From: Streptomyces luomodiensis
Lineage (GTDB): Bacteria > Actinomycetota > Actinomycetes > Streptomycetales > Streptomycetaceae
Assembly: GCF_031679605.1 (NCBI RefSeq)
Contig: NZ_CP117522.1
Span: 7,812,001 to 7,876,000, forward strand
Direction: 5' to 3'
DNA: 64,000 nucleotides
Shown here in pieces: positions 16,507-26,030 of this stretch. A program made the translations under genes and the position numbers. Under the pieces are notes generated by a model. The model did not search any database. It saw only the letters and a program-made list of their open reading frames with translations, and was not told where the DNA came from. Position 1 is the first letter of the stretch, and every line of letters begins with the position of its first letter.

Positions 16507-18453
16507 ATGACAGCGACACCGACCGTTCAACCCTCCGAGTCATCCGAGTCCAAGACGCTGACCGTCGCCCGTGAGGCGACGGCCCGTGCGGTGGAGCACC
16601 TGCTGTCCCGCCAGGACGAGCGGGGCTGGTGGAAGGGCGACCTGGAGACCAACGTCACCATGGACGCCGAAGACCTGATGCTCCGGCAGTTCCTCGGTAT
16701 CCAGGACCCCGACACGCTCGCCGCCGCCGCCCGCTACCTGCGCTCCCAGCAGGCCGCCGACGGCACCTGGGCCACCTTCCACGGAGGTCCCCCCGACCTC
16801 TCCACCACCATCGAGGCGTATGTCGCCCTGCGGCTCGCCGGTGACGAGCCCGACGCCCCCCATATGGCCGCCGCCTCCGCCTGGGTGCGCTCCCGGGGCG
16901 GCGTCGCGAGCAGCAGGGTCTTCACCCGGATCTGGCTGGCCCTCTTCGGCTGGTGGCGCTGGGAGGACCTGCCCGAGCTGCCACCGGAGATCATCTACTT
17001 CCCGAAGTGGTTCCCGCTCAACATCTACGACTTCGGCTGCTGGGCCCGGCAGACCATCGTGCCCCTGACCATCGTCTCGGCCAAACGCCCCGTGCGCCCG
17101 GCCCCCTTCCCGCTCGACGAGCTCCACACCGACCCCCGCAAGCCCAATCCGCCGCGCCCCCGGGCTCCCCTCGCCTCCTGGGACGGCGTCTTCCAGCGGC
17201 TGGACCGGGCGCTGCACGCCTACCACAAGGTCGCCGTCCGCCCGCTGCGCCGGGCCGCGCTGCGCTCCTGCGCCCGCTGGATCGTGGAGCGGCAGGAGAA
17301 CGACGGCTGCTGGGGCGGCATCCAGCCACCCGCCGTCTACTCCGTCATCGCCCTCCATCTGCTCGGCTACGACCTCGACCACCCCGTGCTGCGCGCCGGT
17401 CTGGAGTCGCTCGACCGGTTCGCGGTGTGGCGCGCGGACGGCAGCCGGATGATCGAAGCCTGCCAGTCCCCGGTCTGGGACACCTGCCTGGCCGCCATCG
17501 CGCTCGCCGACGCCGGTCTCGCCCCCGACCACCCGGCGCTGGTCAAGGCCGCCGACTGGATGCTGGCCGAGCAGATCGACCGGCCCGGCGACTGGTCGGT
17601 CCGGCGGCCCGCGCTGCCCTCCGGCGGCTGGGCGTTCGAATTCCACAACGACAACTACCCCGACATCGACGACACCGCCGAGGTCGTCCTGGCGCTGCGC
17701 CGGATCGACCACCCCGAACCCGAGCGGGTCGAGGCGGCCGTGCGGCGCGCCATGCGCTGGACCCTGGGCATGCAGTCCAAGAACGGGGCGTGGGGCGCGT
17801 TCGACGTCGACAACACCAGCCCGCTCCCCAACAAGCTGCCGTTCTGCGACTTCGGGGAGGTCGTCGATCCGCCGTCGGCCGATGTCACCGCGCACGTCGT
17901 GGAGATGCTGGCGCACGAGGGCAGGACCTACGACGCCCGCACCCGGCGCGGTATCGCCTGGCTGCTGTCCGAGCAGGAGCCGGGCGGCGCCTGGTTCGGC
18001 CGCTGGGGCACCAACTACGTCTACGGCACCGGCTCCGTCGTCCCCGCGCTGATCGCCGCCGGGGTCCCCGCCTCCCATCCGGCGATCCGCCGGGCCGTCC
18101 GCTGGCTGGAGAGCGTGCAGAACGAGGACGGCGGCTGGGGCGAGGACCAGCGTTCCTACCTCGACCCCGAGTGGATGGGCCGGGGCGCCTCCACCGCCTC
18201 GCAGACGGCGTGGGCGCTGCTCGCGCTGCTGGCGGCGGGGGAGCGGGACGGCACGGCGGTCGAGCGCGGGATCACCTGGCTCGCCGAGACCCAGCGGCCG
18301 GACGGGGGCTGGGACGAGCCGTACTTCACCGGCACCGGCTTCCCCTGGGACTTCTCCATCAACTACCACCTGTACCGGCAGGTCTTCCCGGTCACGGCAC
18401 TCGGCCGGTATGTCCACGGCGAGCCCACCGGGGCGCGGCCGCGGAGCAGCTGA
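16507..18453 (+). CDS. shc: Squalene-hopene cyclase
   Basis: The 648-residue class II triterpene cyclase has the catalytic protonating motif DIDDTA at 386-391 and several QW repeats (for example QSKNGAWGAF, QNEDGGWGED and QRPDGGWDE). It cyclises squalene to hopene and diplopterol at the membrane. AGAGGGGAAG at 16495-16504 is a good ribosome-binding site, so the ATG at 16507 is preferred over an upstream in-frame GTG. The length is normal for bacterial Shc. There is a ~100-nt gap to the upstream gene, which is rare in this otherwise overlapping operon and could hold an internal promoter. The stop overlaps hpnG. Confidence 0.96.
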   Translation: MTATPTVQPSESSESKTLTVAREATARAVEHLLSRQDERGWWKGDLETNVTMDAEDLMLRQFLGIQDPDTLAAAARYLRSQQAADGTWATFHGGPPDLSTTIEAYVALRLAGDEPDAPHMAAASAWVRSRGGVASSRVFTRIWLALFGWWRWEDLPELPPEIIYFPKWFPLNIYDFGCWARQTIVPLTIVSAKRPVRPAPFPLDELHTDPRKPNPPRPRAPLASWDGVFQRLDRALHAYHKVAVRPLRRAALRSCARWIVERQENDGCWGGIQPPAVYSVIALHLLGYDLDHPVLRAGLESLDRFAVWRADGSRMIEACQSPVWDTCLAAIALADAGLAPDHPALVKAADWMLAEQIDRPGDWSVRRPALPSGGWAFEFHNDNYPDIDDTAEVVLALRRIDHPEPERVEAAVRRAMRWTLGMQSKNGAWGAFDVDNTSPLPNKLPFCDFGEVVDPPSADVTAHVVEMLAHEGRTYDARTRRGIAWLLSEQEPGGAWFGRWGTNYVYGTGSVVPALIAAGVPASHPAIRRAVRWLESVQNEDGGWGEDQRSYLDPEWMGRGASTASQTAWALLALLAAGERDGTAVERGITWLAETQRPDGGWDEPYFTGTGFPWDFSINYHLYRQVFPVTALGRYVHGEPTGARPRSS

Positions 18454-19211
18454 TGTCCGCCGACCCGGCCCCGGAGCCCGGCGACGGGCCGTTGCTGATC
18501 GCCTGTGCGCTCGGCATCGAGCGGTTCGCCCTGCGCGGCGCCGGACTCGGCGCGGGGCTCCGCGCCGGTCCCGGTGCCGGCCCCGGTGCCGGGAGGGCGA
18601 CCGTGCTGCGCACGGGCATGGGGCCGCAGTCGGCCGAGCGCGCCGTGACCCGGGCGCTGACCGGCGGGGCCGGTGCGTCCGGGGGGCGGCGCACCGCCGT
18701 CATCGCCACCGGCTTCTGTGCCGGACTGGCCCCCGGGATGCACCCCGGGGACCTCGTCGTCGCCGACGAGACCCGCGATCCGGCGGGCCGCACCGCGTGC
18801 ACCGGCATCCGGATCCTCGCCGACGCGCTGTCACATCCGTCCCACGACGCCCCCCGCCGGGCCGTCCACATCGGTCCGGTGGTGGGATCCGACCATGTGG
18901 TGCGCGGCGCGGAACGGGCCGCGCTGCACCGCACCGGGGCCATCGCGGTGGACATGGAGTCCGCCGCGACCCTGCGCACCGCGGTTTCCCACGGCGTCCG
19001 TCCGGTTGCCGCCGTACGGGTGGTCGTGGACGCTCCCGAACACGAACTCGTCCGTATCGGCACACTATGCGGTGGAATATCGGCTTTCCGGGTACTACGG
19101 ACTGTTCTTCCGGCTTTCTTTCATTGGTACCGTTCTTCGCTGCTCCCAGGAGGTGAGCTAGATGGCCATGCCGCTCCGCCAGACCATCCGGGTCGCGACG
19201 TATCTCTTTGA
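18453..19211 (+). CDS. hpnG: Adenosylhopane nucleosidase HpnG
   Basis: The 252-residue protein belongs to the purine nucleoside phosphorylase/SAH nucleosidase superfamily: GMGPQSAERAV, TGFCAGLAPGMHPGDLVVADE and the ribose-binding AVDMESAA. HpnG removes adenine from adenosylhopane to leave ribosylhopane. A Gly/Ala-rich insert (GAGLGAGLRAGPGAGPGAG, residues 30-48) follows the first strand. The ATG overlaps the shc stop by 1 nt. The last 50 nt overlap the start of hpnH in another frame, much longer than the 4-nt overlaps elsewhere. The ~15 extra C-terminal residues may be dispensable. Confidence 0.9.
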   Translation: MSADPAPEPGDGPLLIACALGIERFALRGAGLGAGLRAGPGAGPGAGRATVLRTGMGPQSAERAVTRALTGGAGASGGRRTAVIATGFCAGLAPGMHPGDLVVADETRDPAGRTACTGIRILADALSHPSHDAPRRAVHIGPVVGSDHVVRGAERAALHRTGAIAVDMESAATLRTAVSHGVRPVAAVRVVVDAPEHELVRIGTLCGGISAFRVLRTVLPAFFHWYRSSLLPGGELDGHAAPPDHPGRDVSL

Positions 19212-20187
19212 ACAGAAAATGATCAAGCGGCGGGACAAGTTTCCGCTGATCGTCGAGCTCGAGCCGCTGTTCGCCTGCAACCTCAAATGCGAGGGCTGCG
19301 GAAAGATCCAGCATCCGGCGGGGGTGCTCAAACAGCGCATGCCCGTCGCCCAGGCGGTGGGCGCGGTGCTGGAGTCGGGCGCGCCCATGGTGTCCATCGC
19401 GGGCGGCGAACCCCTGATGCATCCGCAGATCGACGAGATCACACGGCAGCTGGTGGAGCGGAAGAAGTACGTCTTCCTCTGCACCAACGCGATGCTGCTG
19501 CGGAAGAAGATGCATTTGTTCACCCCGTCCCCGTATTTCGCCTTCGCGGTGCACATCGACGGACTGCGGGAGCGGCATGACGCGTCGGTGGCCAAGGAGG
19601 GGGTGTTCGACGAGGCGGTGGAGGCGATCAAGGAGGCCAAGCGGCGCGGCTTCCGGGTCACCACCAACTCCACCTTCTTCAATACCGACACCCCGCAGAC
19701 CGTCATCGACGTACTCGATTTCCTCAACGACGAACTGAAGGTGGACGAGATGATGATCTCGCCCGCCTACGCCTATGAGAAGGCGCCCGACCAGGAGCAC
19801 TTCCTGGGCGTCACACAGACCCGCGAACTGTTCCGGAAGGCGTTCGCCGGTGGCAACCGCCGCCGTTGGCGGCTCAACCACAGCCCGCTCTTCCTCGACT
19901 TCCTCGAGGGCAAGACGGACTTCCCGTGCACCGCGTGGGGCATCCCCAACTACTCCCTCTTCGGCTGGCAGCGCCCCTGCTACCTGATGAGCGACGGCTA
20001 CGTCCCGACCTACCGCCAGCTGGTGGAGGAGACCGACTGGGACAAGTACGGCCGAGGCAAGGACCCCCGCTGCGACAACTGCATGGCCCACTGCGGCTAC
20101 GAGCCCACCGCGGTCCTGGCGACCATGGGCTCCCTCAAGGAGTCGCTGCGCGCGGCCCGGGAGACCGCCGCCGGAGGCCATGGGTGA
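19162..20187 (+). CDS. hpnH: Adenosyl-hopene transferase HpnH (radical SAM)
   Basis: The 341-residue radical SAM enzyme joins a 5'-deoxyadenosyl radical to hopene, the first step of side-chain attachment. The [4Fe-4S] cysteines are C39, C43 and C46 in ACNLKCEGC, followed by the SAM-binding region [14 protein letters not shown]-terminal SPASM-like cysteine cluster ([12 protein letters not shown]) matches HpnH. A very strong AGGAGGTGA lies 5-13 nt before the ATG. It sits inside the hpnG coding region, which explains the 50-nt overlap and suggests initiation independent of hpnG termination. Confidence 0.95.
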   Translation: MAMPLRQTIRVATYLFEQKMIKRRDKFPLIVELEPLFACNLKCEGCGKIQHPAGVLKQRMPVAQAVGAVLESGAPMVSIAGGEPLMHPQIDEITRQLVERKKYVFLCTNAMLLRKKMHLFTPSPYFAFAVHIDGLRERHDASVAKEGVFDEAVEAIKEAKRRGFRVTTNSTFFNTDTPQTVIDVLDFLNDELKVDEMMISPAYAYEKAPDQEHFLGVTQTRELFRKAFAGGNRRRWRLNHSPLFLDFLEGKTDFPCTAWGIPNYSLFGWQRPCYLMSDGYVPTYRQLVEETDWDKYGRGKDPRCDNCMAHCGYEPTAVLATMGSLKESLRAARETAAGGHG

Positions 20188-20375
20188 GGTGCCGCGTTCC
20201 GCGGCACCGGTCGCATCCGGCCTGCCCGCCGTGCGCGGGCAGGCCGCTGCTTCCGGTGGCCGCGGCCGCGCCGATCCGAGCACGACGAACACCGCGCGGC
20301 ACACGGCGGACGAGGGGGGTCCCGTCGGGCCCCGGACGTCGCCGTGGGCTCGCGCACCGAGGAGGGGAACCGAGC

Positions 20376-22316
20376 ATGCCGTTGCTGGAGAACATCCGGG
20401 GCCCGCACGACCTCAAGGCGCTGACCGGCGAGGAGCTGGAGGCGCTCGCCGATGAGATCCGAGAGTTCCTGATCACCGCGGTGGCCAGGACCGGAGGCCA
20501 TCTGGGACCGAATCTCGGCGTGGTCGAGCTGTCCATAGCCCTGCACCGCGTCTTCGACTCACCCGCCGACCGCATCCTGTGGGACACCGGGCACCAGTCC
20601 TACGTCCACAAACTGCTCACCGGACGCCAGGACTTCTCCAAGCTCCGCCACAAGGGCGGGCTGTCCGGCTATCCGTCACGGGCCGAATCCGAGCACGACG
20701 TCATCGAGAACAGCCACGCCTCCACCGTGCTGGGCTGGGCCGACGGCCTGGCCAAGGCCAATGAGGTGCGCGGCGCCACCGACCATGTCGTCGCCGTCAT
20801 CGGGGACGGGGCGCTGACCGGCGGAATGGCCTGGGAGGCGCTCAACAACATCGCCGCCGCCCGGGACCGCCCGCTCATCATCGTCGTCAACGACAACGAA
20901 CGCTCCTACGCGCCGACCATCGGCGGGCTCGCCAACCACCTCGCCACCCTCCGGACCACCGACGGCTACGAGCGCTTCCTGGCCTGGGGCAAGGAGATGC
21001 TGCGGCGCACCCCCGTGGTCGGCCAGCCGCTGTACGGATCGCTGCACGGCGCCAAGAAGGGGTTCAAGGACGCCTTCGCCCCGCAGGGCATGTTCGAGGA
21101 CCTGGGGCTGAAGTACCTCGGCCCCATCGACGGCCATGACACCGCGGCCGTCGAGTCGGCCCTGCGCCGCGCCAAGCGGTTCCACGGCCCCGTCCTCGTC
21201 CACTGCCTCACCGAGAAGGGCCGGGGCTATCCGCCCGCGCTGGAGGACGAGGCGGATCGTTTCCACACCGTCGCCGCGATGGACCCGCTCACCTGCGCGC
21301 CGCTGGTCCCCTCCGGCGGCCGGTCGTGGACCTCGGTGTTCGGCGAGGAGATGGTGCGGATCGGCGCCGAGCGGCCCGATGTGGTCGCCCTCACCGCCGC
21401 GATGCTGCACCCCGTGGGCCTGGCCGGTTTCGCCGAGGCGTATCCGGAGCGGGTGTGGGACGTGGGCATCGCCGAGCAGCACGCGGCGGTCTCCGCGGCC
21501 GGGCTCGCCACCGGCGGACTCCACCCGGTCCTCGCCGTCTACGCCACCTTCCTCAACCGCGCCTTCGACCAGCTCCTGATGGACGTGGCCCTGCACCAGT
21601 GCGGGGTGACGTTCGTCCTGGACCGGGCCGGTGTCACCGGCACCGACGGGCCGAGCCACAACGGCATGTGGGACATGTCCGTCCTTCAGGTGGTGCCGGG
21701 GCTGCGGATCGCCGCCCCGCGCGACGCCGACCAGCTGCGCGCCCAGCTGCGCGAGGCGATCGAGGTGGCCGACGCGCCGACCGTCATCCGCTTCCCCAAG
21801 GAGTCGGTGGGGCAGCCGATTCCGGCGATCGGCCGCGTCGGCGGGATGGACGTCCTGCGCGAGGGCGAGGATGTGCTCCTCGTCGCGGCCGGGGTCATGG
21901 CCACCGTCGCGCTGCGCGCCGCCGAACTGCTGGCCGAGCGCGGTATCGGCTGCACGGTCGTCGATCCGCGCTGGGTCAAGCCCGTCGACCCCGAGCTGCC
22001 CGGACTCGCGGCCCGCCACCGGCTGGTGGCGGTCGTGGAGGACAATGTGCGCACCGGCGGGGTGGGCGCGGCGGTCGCCCAGACGCTGCGGGACGCCGAG
22101 GTGGATCTGCCGGTGCGTACGTTCGGCATCCCCGAGGCGTTCCTGGCCCACGCCAAACGCGGCGAGGTGCTCGCCGACATCGGGCTCACCCCCGCCGAGA
22201 TCGCGGGCCGGATCGGGTCGGCCCTGACCCGTACCGCGGCCCTGACCCGTACCGCCGCCGGGACCGGTACCCTCACCGGGCCCCGTACCGCCGCCGCCAA
22301 GGAGAGCCAGGGATGA
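20376..22316 (+). CDS. dxs: 1-deoxy-D-xylulose-5-phosphate synthase
   Basis: The 646-residue thiamine-diphosphate enzyme catalyses the first MEP-pathway step (pyruvate plus glyceraldehyde 3-phosphate to DXP). Visible features are [13 protein letters not shown], the ThDP-binding [16 protein letters not shown] and the transketolase-type [14 protein letters not shown]. It has GAGGAGGGG at 20359-20367. As part of the hopanoid operon it is probably a second, pathway-dedicated copy that boosts isoprenoid supply. The C-terminal ~25 residues are a Thr/Ala repeat ([19 protein letters not shown]) encoded by a tandem duplication around 22222-22260. The stop overlaps the hpnO start. Confidence 0.95.
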   Translation: MPLLENIRGPHDLKALTGEELEALADEIREFLITAVARTGGHLGPNLGVVELSIALHRVFDSPADRILWDTGHQSYVHKLLTGRQDFSKLRHKGGLSGYPSRAESEHDVIENSHASTVLGWADGLAKANEVRGATDHVVAVIGDGALTGGMAWEALNNIAAARDRPLIIVVNDNERSYAPTIGGLANHLATLRTTDGYERFLAWGKEMLRRTPVVGQPLYGSLHGAKKGFKDAFAPQGMFEDLGLKYLGPIDGHDTAAVESALRRAKRFHGPVLVHCLTEKGRGYPPALEDEADRFHTVAAMDPLTCAPLVPSGGRSWTSVFGEEMVRIGAERPDVVALTAAMLHPVGLAGFAEAYPERVWDVGIAEQHAAVSAAGLATGGLHPVLAVYATFLNRAFDQLLMDVALHQCGVTFVLDRAGVTGTDGPSHNGMWDMSVLQVVPGLRIAAPRDADQLRAQLREAIEVADAPTVIRFPKESVGQPIPAIGRVGGMDVLREGEDVLLVAAGVMATVALRAAELLAERGIGCTVVDPRWVKPVDPELPGLAARHRLVAVVEDNVRTGGVGAAVAQTLRDAEVDLPVRTFGIPEAFLAHAKRGEVLADIGLTPAEIAGRIGSALTRTAALTRTAAGTGTLTGPRTAAAKESQG

Positions 22317-23716
22317 CAGCAGTTCAGCAGCGGCGTTCGGACTTCGACCTCGGAAAGCTCCTGGCCGAGCGTGGGTCGGAGCGGTACGACCTGCACAGCC
22401 GGCACCTCAACCACCAACTGCCCCGGATGCTGCACACCATCGGCTTCGACAAGGTCTACGAACGGGCCGAGGGCGCGTACTTCTGGGACGACCAGGGCCA
22501 GGACTACCTCGATATGCTCGCCGGCTTCGGGGTGATGGGCCTGGGCCGCCACCACCCCGTGGTCCGCAAGGCGCTGCACGACGTCCTGGACGCCGACCTG
22601 GCCGATCTGACCCGCTTCGACTGCCAGCCGCTGCCCGGTCTGCTCGCCGAGCGGCTGCTGGCCCACGCCCCGCATCTGGACCGGGTCTTCTTCGGCAACA
22701 GCGGCACCGAGGCCGTCGAGACGGCCCTGAAGTTCGCCCGCTACGCCACCCGGAAGCCGCGCATCCTGTACTGCGCACACGCCTTCCACGGGCTGACCAC
22801 CGGCTCGCTGTCGGTCAACGGCGAGGACGGCTTCCGGGACGGATTCGCCCCGCTGCTGCCCGACACCGCGATCGCGATGGGCGATCTGGCGGCGCTGGAG
22901 CGGGAGCTGGCGCGCGGGGACGTGGCGGCGTTCGTGGTGGAACCCATCCAGGGCAAGGGGGTGCACGAGAGCCCGCCCGGCTTCCTGCGCGCCGCGCAGG
23001 AACTGCTCCACCGCCACAAGGCCCTGCTCATCGCGGACGAGGTACAGACCGGCCTCGGCCGCACCGGGGACTTCTTCGCCTACAGCCACGAGGACGGCGT
23101 CGAACCGGATCTGGTGTGCGTGGCCAAGGCCCTCTCCGGCGGCTATGTGCCGGTCGGCGCGACCCTCGGCAAGGACTGGATCTTCAGACGGGTCTATTCG
23201 TCGATGGACCGGGTGCTGGTCCACTCGGCCAGCTTCGGCTCCAACGCCCAGGCCATGGCGGCCGGACTCGCCGTCCTCGCCGTCATGGAGGACGAACAGA
23301 TCGTGGCGAACGCCCGCCGCACCGGTGAGCTGCTGCGCACGCGCCTGGCCGCGCTCGTGGACCGCTACGAACTGCTGCACGACGTCCGCGGCCGGGGACT
23401 GATGATCGGCATCGAGTTCGGCAGGCCCAGCTCGCTGGGGCTGCGCAGCCGCTGGGCGATGCTGCAACGGGCGCGCAAGGGGCTGTTCGCGCAGATGGTC
23501 GTCGTCCCGCTGCTCCAGCGCCACCGCATCCTCACCCAGGTCTCCGGCGACCATCTGGAGGTCATTAAGCTGATCCCGCCGCTGATCATCGGCGAGCGGG
23601 AAGTGGACCGTTTCGTCGAGGCGTTCACAGCGGTCATGGACGACGCGCACGGGGGCGGCGGCCTGATGTGGGAGTTCGGCCGGACTCTTGTCAAACAGGC
23701 GGTGGCCCACCGCTGA
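22313..23716 (+). CDS. hpnO: Class III aminotransferase HpnO
   Basis: This 467-residue PLP-dependent class III aminotransferase is related to acetylornithine and GABA aminotransferases. Key features are [18 protein letters not shown] (PLP phosphate site), [14 protein letters not shown], and [14 protein letters not shown] with the Schiff-base lysine. In hopanoid producers HpnO converts the ribosylhopane-derived aldehyde to aminobacteriohopanetriol, so this strain probably makes aminohopanoids. It is the last gene of the hopanoid operon (ATGA overlap with dxs). The assignment rests on operon position as well as family. Confidence 0.9.
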   Translation: MTAVQQRRSDFDLGKLLAERGSERYDLHSRHLNHQLPRMLHTIGFDKVYERAEGAYFWDDQGQDYLDMLAGFGVMGLGRHHPVVRKALHDVLDADLADLTRFDCQPLPGLLAERLLAHAPHLDRVFFGNSGTEAVETALKFARYATRKPRILYCAHAFHGLTTGSLSVNGEDGFRDGFAPLLPDTAIAMGDLAALERELARGDVAAFVVEPIQGKGVHESPPGFLRAAQELLHRHKALLIADEVQTGLGRTGDFFAYSHEDGVEPDLVCVAKALSGGYVPVGATLGKDWIFRRVYSSMDRVLVHSASFGSNAQAMAAGLAVLAVMEDEQIVANARRTGELLRTRLAALVDRYELLHDVRGRGLMIGIEFGRPSSLGLRSRWAMLQRARKGLFAQMVVVPLLQRHRILTQVSGDHLEVIKLIPPLIIGEREVDRFVEAFTAVMDDAHGGGGLMWEFGRTLVKQAVAHR

Positions 23717-23732
23717 CCGATGGGGGACCGGC

Positions 23733-24926
23733 ATGATCGACGCGACCACCGTACGGGCCGTCAACGCGATGACGGCGAGGTGGGCGCGGGCCACCGCCAC
23801 CGACGGCGGCACGGTCTTCACCGCCGCTGGCGTCTGGCCGCTGCTCGCCCTGCTCGCCGGCGGGGCCGACGGCCCGGCCCGCCGGGAGCTGGAGGGCGCG
23901 CTGGGCGTCGGCGCGGACGCGGCCGGGGCGCTCGGCGGCGCGGCGCTCGGGGCGATGGCCGCCATGGCCGGAGTCGACGCGGCCACCGGGCTGTGGACCC
24001 GTCAGGACCTGCCGATCCGGCCCGAGTGGGAGGCCACGCTGCCGCCCGGCGTCCGCTCCGCCCTGACCGGGGACAGCGAGCGCGACCGCAAGGCGCTGGA
24101 CGCCTGGGCGTCCCAGCGCACCCGGGGCGCGATCCCCGAGCTGCCGATGGCGCTCGACACCGGCACCCAGCTGGTGCTGGCCGGCGCGCTCACGGTGCGG
24201 ACGGCCTGGCGGCAGCCGTTCCGGCCGGCGTGGCTGAAGCCGGAGAGCGGCCCGTGGCAGGGCCGTTCGCTGGCCGGGCTCTCCCGCACCATGGAGGACC
24301 TGGACGGGGTGCTGCGGGTCGTCCCCGACACCCCGGCCGGTCCGCTCACCCTGTCCGGGATCGCGGGCGACAACGGACTGGACGTCCATCTGGTCCTGGG
24401 CGCCGAGGGCGTGCCGGGCGGCGCGGTGCTGGAGGCCGGGACCGGCGCGCTGGCCGGGCAGTACGCGGGCTGGCCCGGCTCGGCGCTGCCGCTGGGCGCG
24501 GCGGGCCCCGGCGTCCAGGTCATGGACGTCCCGAGCTGGGACCCCACCCCTCGGGTCACGCTCACCACCCCGCAGTTCACCGTGCGGGCCCGGCACGATC
24601 TGCTGCGCCACGACGAGCTGTTCGGGCTGCGCACCGCCCAGGACGACTCCCGCGGCCACTTCCCCGGGATCAGCCCCGTGCCGCTGGCGCTGTCCGCCGG
24701 AGAGCAGTCCATGACCGCCTCGTTCAGCGCCGAGGGCTTCTGGGCGGCGGCGGTGACCGCGTTCTCCATGGGGGTCGGTTCGGCGCCGCCGCAGCGGACG
24801 GCGCGGGTGATCGTGGTGCGGTACGACCGGCCGTTCGGCTTCCTGGCCGTGCACCGGGCCACCGGCCTGGTGCTGACGGCGGGCTGGGTCACCGAACCGG
24901 AGGCCGGGTCCGAGACCATGTGGTGA
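23733..24926 (+). CDS. Serpin-family protease inhibitor
   Basis: The 397-residue protein has the serpin layout: an N-terminal VNAMTARWARATATDGGTVF segment with GVWPLLALLAGGADG (helix A/B region), then the C-terminal hinge and reactive-centre loop region (SAEGFWAAAVTAFSMGVG) followed by the conserved strand YDRPFGFLAVHRATGLVLTAGWV. The small Ala/Val/Thr residues in the hinge are those expected in inhibitory serpins. No signal peptide is evident, so it would act in the cytoplasm unless exported otherwise. It starts 16 nt after hpnO and may be co-transcribed with it. Target proteases cannot be predicted. Confidence 0.85.
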   Translation: MIDATTVRAVNAMTARWARATATDGGTVFTAAGVWPLLALLAGGADGPARRELEGALGVGADAAGALGGAALGAMAAMAGVDAATGLWTRQDLPIRPEWEATLPPGVRSALTGDSERDRKALDAWASQRTRGAIPELPMALDTGTQLVLAGALTVRTAWRQPFRPAWLKPESGPWQGRSLAGLSRTMEDLDGVLRVVPDTPAGPLTLSGIAGDNGLDVHLVLGAEGVPGGAVLEAGTGALAGQYAGWPGSALPLGAAGPGVQVMDVPSWDPTPRVTLTTPQFTVRARHDLLRHDELFGLRTAQDDSRGHFPGISPVPLALSAGEQSMTASFSAEGFWAAAVTAFSMGVGSAPPQRTARVIVVRYDRPFGFLAVHRATGLVLTAGWVTEPEAGSETMW

Positions 24927-24932
24927 GCAGTC

Positions 24933-24953
24933 CTCCCGCCCCCGGTCCGGGAG
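24933..24953. terminator. Hairpin between convergent serpin and phosphatase genes
   Basis: CTCCCG (24933-24938) pairs with CGGGAG (24948-24953) across a 9-nt loop, in the 33-nt gap between two convergent genes. It could terminate transcription from both sides. Confidence 0.5.
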
Positions 24954-24959
24954 AGCGGG

Positions 24960-25784
24960 TCAGCCGGTGAGCAGCCGCTCCCGGAGCCGTTCGCGCCGCT
25001 CGGGGGTGAGCCCGAGCCCCTCGGAGAGATAGCGCTCGGTGCCGCCCCAGGTCTCCTCGATGGTCGCGAAGGCCGCCGCCAGATATTCGGCGCGTGCGTC
25101 GAAGAGCGGCAGCAACAGCGCCATGACCTCGGGGGACATGGGGTCGGAGCCGTCCTTCGGATCGCCCTTGCGCCAGATCTTGTACCGCCGGTGGGCGGCG
25201 GCCGACGCGAGGTAGTCGGCCTCGATGGCCTCCCGGTCGACACCGAGGGCCAGCAGGGTCACCGCGATGGACAGCCCTGCCCGGTCCTTGCCGGCCGAAC
25301 AGTGCATCAGCGCCGGTGAGCTGTCCTCGGCCAGGTCACCGAGGACGCGGCCGTGCTCGACGATCCGGGTGGTGATGATGGCGCGGTAGGAGGCGGTCAT
25401 GCGCTTCTCGGCCCGCCCCTCGGCGAGCAGCTTGCGCAGGGTGTCCAGATCGCCCTCGCGCACCATCGTCCAGAACCCGGCGCCGTCAGCCGGGTCGGAC
25501 AGCGGCAGATTGACGTTCCGGACCCCGCTGAGCGTGACGTCCGGGCCCTCCAGCTTGATGTCGGCGGCGTTGCGGAAGTCGAAGACGGTGTGCAGCCCGA
25601 GCGAGTCGAGGAAGGCCGTGTCGGCCTCGGTGGCATGGGCGAGATGGCCGCTGCGGAACAGCACACCGGGGCGTACCCGGCGGCCGTCGGCAGCCGGCAG
25701 TCCACCGAGATCACGGAAGTTGCGCACCCCCACCAGCTGGGGTTCGGCCTGGGGGACCTGCGGCGACTGCGACTGCTGCGTCAC
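24960..25784 (-). CDS. Tyrosine-protein phosphatase (PtpB/LipA-like)
   Basis: This 274-residue protein has the phosphatase P-loop HCSAGKDR with Cys162 and Arg168, and the N-terminal motifs NFRDLGGLPAADGRRVRPG and LFRSGHL typical of the Y_phosphatase3 family. The GKDR variant also suggests possible phosphoinositide phosphatase activity, as known for this family in mycobacteria and Listeria. It has no signal peptide or membrane segment. The ATG at 25784 is preceded on the minus strand by GGAGAGCC. Transcribed toward the serpin, it is probably monocistronic. Confidence 0.92.
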   Translation of the reverse strand: MTQQSQSPQVPQAEPQLVGVRNFRDLGGLPAADGRRVRPGVLFRSGHLAHATEADTAFLDSLGLHTVFDFRNAADIKLEGPDVTLSGVRNVNLPLSDPADGAGFWTMVREGDLDTLRKLLAEGRAEKRMTASYRAIITTRIVEHGRVLGDLAEDSSPALMHCSAGKDRAGLSIAVTLLALGVDREAIEADYLASAAAHRRYKIWRKGDPKDGSDPMSPEVMALLLPLFDARAEYLAAAFATIEETWGGTERYLSEGLGLTPERRERLRERLLTG

Positions 25785-25929
25785 GGGCTCTCCTTCACCA
25801 TCGGCCGCCGACGCGGCTCGTCGACAAGGCGGCTGGAGCCGACCCTACGACATGGGTGCAACAGGCAACCGGTCCCGTGGAAGGCGCGGGGGCGTATTGC
25901 CGCGCCGCCCGCACTCTCCGATCCTTCCT

Positions 25930-26018
25930 GTGGAGACCTGTGGAGACGTGCAGAGAGCTGTAGAGACCCGAAGAGACCTGCGCAGACTGTGCGGACCTGT
26001 GCGGACCTGTGGCGATGG
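25930..26018. repeat. Degenerate 10-bp tandem repeat, about nine copies
   Basis: Nine consecutive units follow the consensus GTGGAGACCT (for example GTGGAGACCT, GTGGAGACGT, GCAGAGAGCT, GTAGAGACCC, GAAGAGACCT, a 9-bp GCGCAGACT, then two identical GTGCGGACCT). It ends 12 bp before the ATG of the alpha-galactosidase remnant, so it occupies that gene's promoter and leader. A 10-bp period puts all units on one face of the helix. Confidence 0.85.
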
Positions 26019-26030
26019 GTGGGGAACGCG

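Noticed and set aside
25930..26018. CRISPR array
   Set aside because: Units are 10 bp, contiguous and degenerate, with no unique spacers and no cas genes. The 26-bp array at 44330-44510 also has no spacers.
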